DNA of 64,000 nt from Pseudopyrenochaeta lycopersici. Taxonomy: Eukaryota; Ascomycota; Dothideomycetes; Pleosporales; Pseudopyrenochaetaceae. The stretch covers positions 1 through 64,000 of the forward strand of contig NHZP01000066.1 in the NCBI GenBank assembly GCA_003313425.1, given 5' to 3'. Made by a program: the position numbers and the translations under genes. Of this stretch, positions 54,950-64,000 are shown one piece after another. Under the pieces are notes generated by a model. That model saw only the letters and a program-made list of their open reading frames with translations, did no database searches and was not told where the DNA came from. The number at the start of each line of letters is the position of its first letter. Position 1 is the first letter of the stretch.

Positions 54950-56503
54950 TCATCCATCACCCTTCCCTCCGAACGCCAAACTCCGCCTCTTGAAACTTGT
55001 CCTAACATCCTTCCTCTGCGCATCCAATATCTTCCACTCTTCATCCAGCTTTTGAAGCTGCAACTGCAGCAATTCGCGCTTCTGGTCGATATTATTCATG
55101 CGCTTCGTAAGATCCAGATCTTTAGACTTTGTGCGAGCAATATTCTCGGCCACCAAGCGTGTAAGATCATCGAATTCCGCGTCTTCGACGTTACGCTTGG
55201 TTCCATGCGGTGATTGACTGCCGGCAGTGTTTGACATACTGGCTGGTTGCTCCTCGTGAGCAGTGGGTGATGGGCAAGGCACAGTCCTAAATGTGACAGC
55301 TGGTGTGTTCCCAGATTCGGTTTGCTTTGCAGGCGCAACATGCGGCGCTTTCACAGCAGCAGGCCCCATGTGCTTAGCAACGTATTCAAGCGCGCTGCGC
55401 AAGCGCCTAGGATAAGCTTTCGTTTCTCTAAGCACGCAGTTCTTCGCTATACCAGTAGCGATGAAATACCATTTTACCATAATCGTGAGCCGTGCTTTCC
55501 CAGCTTGGTCGATGACTTGAGAAGCTTTTGAAAAAGTCTTGTTGAAGGGATGCAGAATGCTTTGTTTAGCAACATCTTTGGAGGAGATGTTTCCTTTGAC
55601 GCGCCCGTGCGTGTCTTCGAGATAGAACTTGATTCCGTGATAGTCGCCTGACGGTCGCATATATGCATAAATGTCGTCGTGTGTTTCCGCATGACGGCCA
55701 ACGAACAGTTTCTTTGGCTGGGCCTCAGGAAGGAAGTCCTGGTCGACAAATTGAATTTCGTCTGGGTCAGGTATGTTTCCTAGAAGGTATAGCGCATTAC
55801 ATGAATCCAAATACTTGTGCAGCTTGTTCAAATCGGCACCTTTATCTTTACTCACACCGGCTGATGGGATTTCGCCTGATATAGCCAGCCGTTGAGTTGT
55901 CAATGATTCGGCAGCCATGTTCGTCTTCTCGCTCACATTGACGCAGTGAGCTGATCGCAAGCCATAAGCGCTCCGAGGGTTTGCAGGCTCCGAACTGTCC
56001 TCAGTCATCATTGGTGTTTTACGTGACCCCTCGAATTCCTTCTCTGCATGTTCCCCGGCATTAATCTTCTTTAGCGCCTCGTGGAATTGTGGGCAATAAT
56101 TAATATAATCGCATTCTATACCGTGCTCGATTAGGCCCATAAAATACCATTGGATGACGACACAGAAATTGCTCGTTCCCGGTTGAGAAATGTCGGCGTT
56201 GTACTTGAACGGTGGATTGAGCGGCAATCTCACTACCTCGTCCTGCGTAAGAGGTTGTATAGTTGACGAATCAACCGGGTCACCGACTGGCTTAAAACAA
56301 TACCGCACCTCGGGCGATTTGTCGCCAAAGCGCACTATGAAGGCAAGGATATCGCGTCCGTCATGAGTACCAATTACAAGGGCTGTCGACGGTGTTGCTG
56401 CTGGATGAGGTATCCAATCCATGAACTCGTGGGCTGGCAGCGCGGCGAGCAGATTCTCTGCGCCGTAATAGGCGATACGCTGCCGAATTTTGTTGAGCGC
56501 CAT
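54950..56503 (-). CDS. 517-aa protein of two diverged copies of one module, unknown family
   Basis: A single clean exon with ATG at 56503. I recognise no named domain, but the protein contains an internal duplication. Module 1 (about residues 2-145) and module 2 (about 224-375) align: LNKIRQRI...LLAALP / LNKLHKYL...LLGNIP, then ALVIGTHDGRDILAFIVRF / KLFVGRHAETHDDIYAYMR, and VVIQWYFMGLIEHGIEC / IMVKWYFIATGIAKNC followed by a similar Pro/Leu helix (CPQFHEALKKI / YPRRLRSALEYV). The shared hallmark is V-x-WYF with GI and Cys shortly after. The linker (150-220) is Ser/Glu-rich. Residues 440-505 form a likely coiled coil (LTKRMNNIDQKRELLQLQLQ). No signal peptide or membrane segment. Intact, unlike its neighbours. 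Confidence 0.8.
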   Translation of the reverse strand: MALNKIRQRIAYYGAENLLAALPAHEFMDWIPHPAATPSTALVIGTHDGRDILAFIVRFGDKSPEVRYCFKPVGDPVDSSTIQPLTQDEVVRLPLNPPFKYNADISQPGTSNFCVVIQWYFMGLIEHGIECDYINYCPQFHEALKKINAGEHAEKEFEGSRKTPMMTEDSSEPANPRSAYGLRSAHCVNVSEKTNMAAESLTTQRLAISGEIPSAGVSKDKGADLNKLHKYLDSCNALYLLGNIPDPDEIQFVDQDFLPEAQPKKLFVGRHAETHDDIYAYMRPSGDYHGIKFYLEDTHGRVKGNISSKDVAKQSILHPFNKTFSKASQVIDQAGKARLTIMVKWYFIATGIAKNCVLRETKAYPRRLRSALEYVAKHMGPAAVKAPHVAPAKQTESGNTPAVTFRTVPCPSPTAHEEQPASMSNTAGSQSPHGTKRNVEDAEFDDLTRLVAENIARTKSKDLDLTKRMNNIDQKRELLQLQLQKLDEEWKILDAQRKDVRTSFKRRSLAFGGKGDG

Positions 56504-57085
56504 GAATTTGGTGGTTGGTGTCGTGAACGAGGCACTGCAGCTGAGAGAGCACTCGAAGTGCTATCCTAAATAGCCGAGAATAACGGAGAGAATCGATGTC
56601 TTGCCGGTAGCAGTGCTGCTCTGATCGCCTAAGTACGATAGTCGTAGTATAGTGATAAAGAATAAAGTGTCAAGATACGTTGTCGCTGCCGCAGAGTTGC
56701 TAAAAGTCACTGCAATCCAGTGTGACCTCATACCACACCTCATTTCTCATCACGACACAGTCGAACCAGAGTTTGGAGCATAGCTTTAGTTGTTTTGGAC
56801 ACGTGCAGGAGCCCCTCCGAGGTACGTACTTGCGTTGGCATAACGACAACACTAGTGAGCAAGGACCATAGTTCGAGATCCTTCGGATTGTATTTTATAA
56901 TTAGCAAACTTTAGGCTACTAGAGTTGCTGTGTCATGGCTCCATGGCTCCATCGCTGTTGCTGCGTTCTGTTGTTATGAGTACTCGAATACGTGGCACAT
57001 GTGATGCAATGCTCAATAGACTTGCAATTATCTCTATTTTGAGTTGTTTTTTTTTTCTCTTCTACAGAGCACAACCTAGTCTTTA
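56504..57085. other. Intergenic interval with a faint GTPase-like motif
   Basis: On the minus strand 56743-56561 a short frame reads YLGDQSSTATGKTSILSVI, similar to the dynamin P-loop VVVGDQSSGKSSVL with two extra residues. Too short to call a gene. Confidence 0.25.
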
Positions 57086-57174
57086 ACGTGTTCCACCACC
57101 ACGCGCACGTCCCTACGGCTCGCACGCGAACGCGATTTTCCATCCAATCTTCAACACGCGATAACTCCATCAAA

Positions 57175-59043
57175 ATGGCGAATATTCAGGCTGCAGTTGA
57201 TGCCCTGAATTCCTTGAAGATAGGCGAATCTTTCCGTTATTCAGATTATGCAAAAGAATTTGGTTGCGATCGGTCAACGCTGTCGAAGAGGCACAGAGGT
57301 GTACAGCAACCGCGTGAGCAGTATATCAAGAATGGCAGATTACTGAACACCACGCAAGAAAGAGAGCTTGTACAGTATATCCATAAGCTTTGCGCACGAG
57401 GGCTACCTCCTTCTAAGCCTATGATACAAAATTTCGCAGCCCAGATAGCTCAGAGACCTGTTGGCAAAAATTGGGCTGATCGCTTTGTCGAGCGTCACAA
57501 CATTGAGCTCCTCTCACATTGGGCATCCGGCCTCGATCGCAACCGCTTCAAAGCTGACTCGGCCTTTAAGTACGCACTCTACTTTGAGCTCCTCAAGCGA
57601 AAAATTGAAGAATATAAGATTGATGCGCGTCAAATGTACAATATGGATGAGAAAGGCTTCCTTATTGGCGTGCTATCTAAGGTCAAGCGCGTCTTCTCAA
57701 GGACAACATACGAGGCAGGAAAATTGAAGCACATACTCCAGGATGGTAATCGTGAGTGGGTAACTACTATAGCTTGCATCTGTGCTGATGGTACTGCCCT
57801 CACGCCTGCTCTCATCTACCAAGCTCAATCAGGTCAGATCCAAGATACGTGGTTACAAGACTTTGAGCCTCAGCATCATAAAGCCTTCTTTACCTCCTCA
57901 CCAAATGGATGGACGAGCAACCAGCTAGGCCTAGCATGGCTCAAACAGGTGTTTGATCGCGAGACAAGAGTGAAGGCTAGGCAATCTTGGAGGCTGCTCA
58001 TCCTTGACGGCCATGGATCTCATGTATCCATGGATTTTATAGACTACTGCGACAAGAACAAGATCCTCCTTGCTATCTATCCTCCTCACTCAACCCACAC
58101 GCTTCAGCCGCTTGACGTCTGCATGTTTGCGCCTCTCGCAGCTGCTTACTGTCATGAGCTATCTAGCTTCATGGACCAGGCCCAGGGCATCAGCTCAATC
58201 ACTAAGCGAGATTTCTTTCGACTCTTCTATCGAGCCTGGAGCTTATCTTTCACTGAGCAAGCTATCCTTAAAGCTTTTAAAGCTACAGGGCTCTCGCCTT
58301 TCAACCCTGACGCTATCCTCGCACGATTCAAAGTAGCACCAAGCAGCGATCCTAGGCCCTCATCAAGTGAGAGCTCCTCCTCTATACTTAGTGCAAGCGA
58401 CTGGAGAAAGATAGAGAGGCTGCTAAGGCAAGCTGTGGATGATATCTATAATGACAAGTCAAAGAAGCTTAGCCGATCTCTCCACGCCATCTCAGTCCAA
58501 AATACTCTACTTCAACACGAGAATTTGCAGCTTAAAGAAGCTCTTAGCAATGAGCAGAAGCGTAGGAAGCGTGGCAAGGCCTTGCCCCTCGAGTTTCCCC
58601 AGGATTATGATGGTGGTGCAATGTTCTGGTCACCCTCAAAAGTTGAGGCTGCTCGCGAGCGCCAGAGGCAAAAGGACGCCGCAGTGCAGCAGCTGCAACA
58701 CCAAAAAAGTGAGGCTATGAGGCTTCGCGAGCAACAGAAGCTTGCTAAGGCTGAACTGCTTGAACAGAGGCAAAGGATGAAGATTGCAGCCAAAGAGAAG
58801 CGAGATAGCGAGAAGGCCTTAAAGGCAGCTCAGCGAGAGGAGGCAAAAGTTGCTAGGGAGATTCAGAAACAACTCCAGCAAGATATAAAGATATCTAAAA
58901 AAGGCAAGAAGCAAATCTTTAAGCTAGGTAGAGCTAAAGAGGCAGTGGTGGTTGAGGAGGAGCCTGTTGTTGTGCAAGACGCTGTGGTGGCTACTTCTCG
59001 TCGAGGGCGACCAATTAAGCCACCACAGAGGCTGCTTATATAA
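57175..59043 (+). CDS. Pogo-type DDE transposase with long C-terminal coiled coil
   Basis: From the ATG at 57175 (MANIQAAVDALNSLKIGESF) an unbroken 622-aa frame. The psq/CENP-B HTH region is at about 1-110 (YAKEFGCDRSTLSKRHRGVQ, VGKNWADRFVERHN). The DDE_1 core has D in YNMDEKGFLIG, D in RLLILDGHGSHV and D in HTLQPLDVCMFAPL, again with 35 residues between the last two. The C-terminal third is a basic/Gln-rich coiled coil (KSEAMRLREQQKLAKAELLE). The terminal repeat extends into the leader. All catalytic residues are present; potentially active. Confidence 0.95.
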   Translation: MANIQAAVDALNSLKIGESFRYSDYAKEFGCDRSTLSKRHRGVQQPREQYIKNGRLLNTTQERELVQYIHKLCARGLPPSKPMIQNFAAQIAQRPVGKNWADRFVERHNIELLSHWASGLDRNRFKADSAFKYALYFELLKRKIEEYKIDARQMYNMDEKGFLIGVLSKVKRVFSRTTYEAGKLKHILQDGNREWVTTIACICADGTALTPALIYQAQSGQIQDTWLQDFEPQHHKAFFTSSPNGWTSNQLGLAWLKQVFDRETRVKARQSWRLLILDGHGSHVSMDFIDYCDKNKILLAIYPPHSTHTLQPLDVCMFAPLAAAYCHELSSFMDQAQGISSITKRDFFRLFYRAWSLSFTEQAILKAFKATGLSPFNPDAILARFKVAPSSDPRPSSSESSSSILSASDWRKIERLLRQAVDDIYNDKSKKLSRSLHAISVQNTLLQHENLQLKEALSNEQKRRKRGKALPLEFPQDYDGGAMFWSPSKVEAARERQRQKDAAVQQLQHQKSEAMRLREQQKLAKAELLEQRQRMKIAAKEKRDSEKALKAAQREEAKVAREIQKQLQQDIKISKKGKKQIFKLGRAKEAVVVEEEPVVVQDAVVATSRRGRPIKPPQRLLI

Positions 59044-59079
59044 TCTAGCACTGCGAAACTATTGTATATAGTACTATAA

Positions 59080-59272
59080 GCTCATGTCGCACTGGGATGT
59101 GCTTATGATGATGCATCAGGAAGAATTCATGATGAGCAGAAGAGTTGTATTGTGTGTGTATTGTGTCTTGGTCTTATAAACCTGACCCCGCACGTCTGAG
59201 ATTATATGGCAAGATTACTAATGCAGTTCTTCCTCAGGTTCCCTGAGATGATGCCTTGGCCTGCGACAGCTC
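59080..59272. repeat. Segment shared with the MITE at 46.4 kb
   Basis: Inverted match to 46577-46770. The best part, gtcttataaacctgaccccg through gccttggcctgcgaca, is nearly identical; similarity weakens toward 59080. It lies between the transposase stop and the right terminal repeat. Confidence 0.85.
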
Positions 59273-59395
59273 ACCACTAAAAAATCTCGCTGTAATATAC
59301 TTTATACGTGGCTGTAGAGCCTCATTTAGTTTGGTGGTTGCATTGGTTTTTGCGTGCGAGCCGTAGGGACGTGCGCGTGGTGGTGGAACACGTTA

Positions 59396-59910
59396 CATAT
59401 TTATATAATTTTCTCTCTTTTCTTAGAATTTTAGACAATTTTAATATATAATTATTTAGAAAAGTGGCTGCGAAAAAGGTAAGTTTTTGGTGGGGCTTGG
59501 TGGAGATTTTAGGTAGGCGGAAGAAACTTTTGACGTAGTACTGTATTATCCAGGTACAATTGCTAGTCTCGGGTCGGTATAGCGAACGCCACCATGCCAT
59601 TCATCTTACCAGAGTGTGCGAACAATGCTTTGATAAAAGGCGTATTATTAACGAGAACCAGTCGCTGCCGGGTCTAGCAACTACTAATGGAGGATGATAT
59701 GCTTTTTGCGCAAGTTTCCGTTGATGTCGGGTTAGGTTCTTATTCCCGGGCCTGTAGCCAACCAAGAGCATGGGACAGGCATGCGCAATGTCGTTGCCCT
59801 CGCGTCCTCAAATTCTTGCGCCTTCCTGCGTGTCAGCTCGCATTAGACGCATCGCCGCCAATGCCTGTCACACCTGCACGAACTTGCTTGTCATCTCTTG
59901 GCTGGATGTG
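59396..59910. other. Intergenic interval
   Basis: AT-rich stretch near 59395-59480; nothing else I can support. Confidence 0.4.
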
Positions 59911-60042
59911 GAAATCCGCGGAACAAGGGAAATCCGCGGAACAAATGGAAATCCGCGGAACAAATGGAAATCCGCGGAACAAATGGAAATCCGCGGAACA
60001 AATGGAAATCCGCGGAACAAATAGAAATCCGCGGAACAAAAG
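59911..60042. repeat. Tandem repeat, seven 18-19 bp units
   Basis: Units gaaatccgcggaacaaatg at 59911, 59929, 59948, 59967, 59986, 60005 and 60024. Four are identical, the first is one base short, and the last two vary in the final three bases. Each carries ccgcgg. Open frames across it are a by-product of the repeat. Confidence 0.95.
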
Positions 60043-61333
60043 CCACTAGCAGTGATGAGGAGGGTTATGCCTCACACAGTGCGCCAGAAGCTTTTCATCT
60101 CTTTGCGATCAAACAGCTACTGCATGGTAGCGAAGGCGTCTAGCGCTAGCGTACAAAGTCATTAGCCCTTAAGCTTTACATCTCTAGCCTAGGAGAAGTT
60201 ATTTAGGGTGTGCGCCTTTATTATGCTACTGGGCAACTCTGCAACTAATATTAGTCTGTTTAAGGTAGCAGCGTTAGCTTATGCAGTTTTTAGCATAACT
60301 ACTTTCCTCCTATATATTTCCATTAAGGATGATATTGCGCTAGTAAGTAGCGGAAAAAAAGAAGACACTAATACAGACAATATGATATTATGTTTAGGTT
60401 AATTTTCTCTTGCGCTTCCTAGGAGGATTCGCTTACAAGTTGGTCAATCCTCGCTATTCTTCCAAGTTCGTCCAGCTAGAGGCCTACTGAGCATCACCAA
60501 GGACAGACAGCGCCCGCTCAAGATGCTGACTAGAAACATTTTATACTGGCCACTGGCTACTGACATTCGACTTACGTTGTAAAGCATAATGCGTTAATAT
60601 CCCGAAACAGTTTAGTAACACCTTGACCTTTCCGGTAGTGTGGCGTCGGCACTGTCTCCCGCCAACCATTGTTTTTCTACGCTAATAACCCGTAGAATAG
60701 AAGGCACAGTCAAAATTGGCTTTTGGTGGAATTATCCGAAACTGGAATGTTACCATTACTTTTTTAAATATGAACAGTCCATCTCAGGTCATTGGATTCT
60801 ATAATTCTCCATTTCTCTGTCTCATTCGCTAAGCTTTGCATAATCGTTAGACCTTTTTGTTCGTCCAAAAAGTCCTAATGTTCACTCACATCAACCTTCC
60901 CCGAGAGCAAGTCATTGCTGTCACCCCTGCGCCTTTAGGACAGTACCCAAACAATATTAATCTGCCCTCAATTCAACATATCTTTCCAATACGAATATCG
61001 TCTTTTCTGGTATCTCAGCTGTCTCTGTCGCTTTGTAGTTTTACACTACAGTGTTTATAGCGCATAAAACGGGTGCTAACCACTGTGAGTGTTTCTCTTT
61101 GCAAAGATAACTATCACTTATGTGGCGGATACAATCGGCAGGTCAAGGCTCAGGCTTCCTTTGGAACAACTCGGGCAACCATGACTTATTTTCGTTATAT
61201 TTAGGTACTAGCCTTAGGATCCTCTATTGCTCTTTCACTGTGCAAGAACTCCGTAACATCGCCTTACCGACTTACCGCCTTTCTCAGTCTTCACCGGCCG
61301 GTTCGACTTTACCAACCCTAGAGCTCATAAAGC
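60043..61333. other. Interval without a supported gene; promoter of the last gene at its end
   Basis: Short open frames (60208-60402, 60857-61060, 61120-61404) have no recognisable domain. The last few hundred bases are the presumed leader of the Zn2Cys6 gene. Confidence 0.4.
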
Positions 61334-64000
61334 ATGGGGGACGGCGGCAATCAGAGTACCTGGTGTATGAATCACTACAGTGGCAGCATATCCAACTGCG
61401 ATAATCCCACCATCAATCCTCCTCATTACAACAGACCGGTCTTTCACCCACCACCACCGCCTCCGGGTCAGCAGTATGGCCAACCTGTTGATTCACAGCA
61501 AGTTAGAAGAAAGCAGGCCCGGGCCACCCAGGCGTGTAACCGCTGCCGTTCGCGCAAGCAGAAATGCGACGAAGCCCGGCCATGCCAGTTCTGCAGAGAG
61601 TACAATTTCGATTGCCAGTACAAGGACGTTGGATCTCCAAAGTGCGTAGCTATCTGCTGGTATCACGGTTAGTCGCTGACGCTTTGCAGGCAAGATAGAA
61701 GCATGATGCAGCTCCAGGACAAAGTGAACAGCATAGCTGATGTCCTGAGTACTTTTGTGAGCGAGTTCAACCCGTGGAAACAGAGCGTGGAGAGCAGACT
61801 GCCACCAGGGCGAGGCCTCGACATAATCTCGAATCATGCTTCGCCCGAAGCGGCTTTTGTTGTCCCCATGAGGGGGCCCAGCACGTCGAGATGGCCTACG
61901 GCTGTTCAGGGAAGAGGCCAGCTTAGTCGAGTGAGCAGCATGGAGATAGGACTGTCTATTGTTCCTCACCCCGCTATGTCGCCTATCGATGCGCAAGCAT
62001 CGACTCCGATCAAGCAAGAAGCCATTGTGGCTGCACCCCAGCAGCCAGCGGCACCAGCCAACGACGTGAGGCCCAATCACAGCCGCACCACGGACAGTGG
62101 CCTAAGAGAAAAGAGTGGTCTTCAGAGTGACCACACTACCCCAGCTCATAAGCTGTTGGCAGAGTGGCATTGCATGACTACGTTCTATAAAGACGTTAAT
62201 TACATAAACCAATTAGTATACAGTGGCCGTCAAGTGTCGGACTATCCCATGCAGCTTGAACAGGATCGCGGGCTGATACGCGTTTGGGGCGTTGGCGAAG
62301 GGCAGGATTTGAACGATGGAGCTCAAGGCCCTGATTGTCCTCAGAGCAGTAACGATTTGGACGTAACTTTGCCGGCACTGGGAAAATATGGTCTGTGGGG
62401 CCACCCGCCTTTAGACCACTTCAACCCAAGTACGATGAGCAGCGACAGTCCTCGAGAGTATCCTAGCCATGAAGGAGGGCTTGGCCCAGATGGCCGACTA
62501 AATCTCCATTCTAAGACACTGCAAGACCTGCTCCAATCGTACCTCAAAAACATTCATAACCTACATCCCTTCCTGAACCCTAGCAAGCTTAAAAGGATGG
62601 TCCATGACTTCATTGAACAGTACAGCCCCGATGTAAGGTCTACGAAAACGAGGCCGCTCACCGTTACCTGTCTACAACATCAGCTCCATCAAAGTGTTAA
62701 AAGAAAGCGATCTAGCAACGCCTTTAGTGAGCCTTATTTACCTAAAGGTGCGATTGAACGCTCGTTGCGAAACGCCATTGTTCTCCTTATCCTCGCACTT
62801 GGAAAAGTGTGCGCTTACAACCGTAAGCTGCCTGCACCTCAAAGTGACAAAACTCTATTCCAAAACGGCGCCTGGGGGTCCCCTCGAGAGTCTCCACATC
62901 CCAATGGTAGCTTTAACAGTGAAAACTCCGATGACAACCGATCAAGGAACATCGACATTTTGCCAGGGATGGCATACTTTTCTTACTCTACGGACATTCT
63001 TGGAAACCTGCAAGGAGGAAATACTGTGGCACATGCACAAGCCATGATACTAGCTGCCCTGTACCTAAGCCAGTTTGCAAGAGTCCTAGAGAGCTGGAGT
63101 TGGATCAACAACGCTTGCCGAATTACTATGGTTCTCATCAAAGCGTAAGCATGGTCTTCCACTACTATTGAAGAATCGAATAACGGATATTTTAGTGACT
63201 ATCCTAAGCTTATTCGTACTTACTTCATTAACAAGAAGGTTTCACTGACCGCTAAGGAGCGTTACAGACTTAACCTAGTGATGTGTGTCTACTGGACATG
63301 TCTCCAACTAGAATCGTCAGTCGCCGTGACCTCCTTTGCTTTACCATTTGCTGACTGTTGTGCAGGGACATTTTAGCTGAGATGAGCACGCTTCCGCCGA
63401 GCAACATTTCTGCGCATCAGAACGACATCATGTACCCTGAAGGCGTGTATGAATATGAGAAGTTTAGTGAAGAGATTGAAGACCGACAAGGAGGACATCC
63501 AGGCAACCTCTCAATGCTGATCTACTCGAGTCAAATATGGCTTCGCATAATCCTCAACGAGGCACACAATGCTCTGTACGGAGCGAACAGGCGCTTAGGC
63601 TTTGATACAAGCAACATTAAAGAGGTCGTAGAACACGCAAGCAGCCATATTAACCTCCTAGAGAGCTGGAGACGAGTCTTACCACCACAATTAGCCTGGA
63701 AGGATGAAGATCCACCTTCAACCGACCTAAATATCGCCCGCATGCGCGCAAAATACTACGGGGGGCTTTACATGATGTTGCGTCCTTACCTACAGATTGC
63801 GAGTCACACTATTACGTTTCCGCCCAACGCAGCAAGCGTGAGTTATTCGTCACAGAATAATTCACCAGCCTATACTGGAGACTATGTCTCAGCGCCTACC
63901 AAGACGAATGCGCAGACGGTCAGATTGTCTGAGGACCAACAAAAGATTATTAAGGTTGCTTGCCAATGCATAGAAAACGCTATCCAGAGTACTATTGCAT
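61334..64000 (+). CDS. Zn2Cys6 fungal transcription factor, runs off the window
   Basis: Exon 1 (61334-61641) has a Pro-rich start and the zinc cluster ACNRCRSRKQKCDEARPCQF CREYNFDC (Cys 68, 71, 78, 84, 87, 94). Introns at 61642-61689, 63145-63195 and 63316-63365 (48-51 nt) all splice in frame. A further stop-free 51-nt stretch, 62632-62682 (gtaagg...catcag), may also be an intron. After the finger come a coiled coil (MMQLQDKVNSIADVLSTFVS) and a fungal-specific regulatory region (KTLQDLLQSYLKNIHNLHPF; LESDILAEMSTLPPSN at the last junction). The product is a nuclear DNA-binding activator or repressor; its targets are unknown. No decay is visible, in contrast with its paralogue at 22.6 kb. The 3' end lies beyond 64000. 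Confidence 0.9.

Larger units (their letters stand above)
57086..59393 (+). mobile_element. Second pogo-type DNA transposon, 2308 bp, complete
   Basis: Perfect 42-bp inverted ends at 57086-57127 and 59352-59393, beginning acgtgttccaccaccacgcg. TA is duplicated at 57084-57085 and 59394-59395. One transposase gene on the plus strand and a 300-bp 3' segment that is partly shared with the MITE at 46.4 kb. Different lineage from the element at 14.8 kb, although both ends begin acgt. Confidence 0.95.

Noticed and set aside
56561..56743. Dynamin-type GTPase gene
   Set aside because: Only GDQSSTATGKTSIL resembles the P-loop, with two inserted residues; upstream and downstream dynamin blocks are absent.
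59898..60143. Repetitive proteins encoded across 59.9-60.1 kb (several frames)
   Set aside because: Artefact of the 19-bp tandem repeat, open in several frames at once.

Overview
The window looks like a transposon-rich accessory region of a filamentous ascomycete (Pezizomycotina; Dothideomycetes is a guess). The reasons are introns of 44-65 nt with GTNNGT/YAG ends, Fot/pogo, hAT and Tad-like LINE relics, HET and NACHT-WD40 remnants, Zn2Cys6 factors, a CYP505-type reductase relic, and stop codons of the type left by repeat-induced point mutation (RIP). Gene density is low. Most coding sequence is broken, truncated or joined end to end with unrelated pieces.

Layout. 0-7 kb: an apparently intact GH128 glucanase (minus), a Fot/pogo relic, an intact SET-domain protein and an MscS-type channel gene with two introns. 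7-13.7 kb: mostly gene-free, with short tandem repeats and a 248-bp fold-back MITE. 13.7-16.9 kb: a 25-bp degenerate minisatellite split by an intact 1846-bp pogo element with 45-bp perfect inverted ends. 17.6-18.7 kb: a 5'-truncated LINE keeping its RNase H domain, with a hairpin at its 3' end. 18.7-24 kb: little support for genes, plus a Zn2Cys6 pseudogene that is a paralogue of the gene at 61.3 kb. 24-34 kb: a scrapyard in which an ATP-grasp-like gene end, a mariner element, two hAT elements, a CYP505-type reductase piece, a NACHT-WD40 gene end, a piggyBac piece and a 1-kb element with ~185-bp inverted ends abut one another. 34.5-35.2 kb: a complete three-exon secreted cysteine-rich protein. 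36.4-39.4 kb: HET, SET-like and Reg1-like pseudogenes with TGG-to-TAG stops. 40-44 kb: a truncated ATP-dependent DNA ligase and a multi-pass membrane protein. 46.4-50.3 kb: a MITE and a frameshifted Mga2/Spt23-like gene. 51.8-54.7 kb: a Zn2Cys6/hAT chimera, a HET/NLR gene end and an inverted copy of the ligase 3' end. 55-59.4 kb: an intact 517-aa protein built from two diverged copies of one module, then a second intact pogo element (2308 bp, 42-bp ends). 61.3 kb to the end: a Zn2Cys6 factor running off the window.

The genes do not form an operon or an obvious cluster. What ties them together is transposition, duplication and RIP acting on one neighbourhood. The genes that still look functional are the GH128 enzyme, the SET protein, the channel, the cysteine-rich secreted protein, the 517-aa protein, two pogo transposases and the last Zn2Cys6 factor. 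The best candidates for something undescribed are the 517-aa duplicated-module protein, the MITE sharing an internal segment with the second pogo element, and the inverted ligase duplication with a sharp identity boundary. Family names rest on motif recognition by eye; no database search was run.
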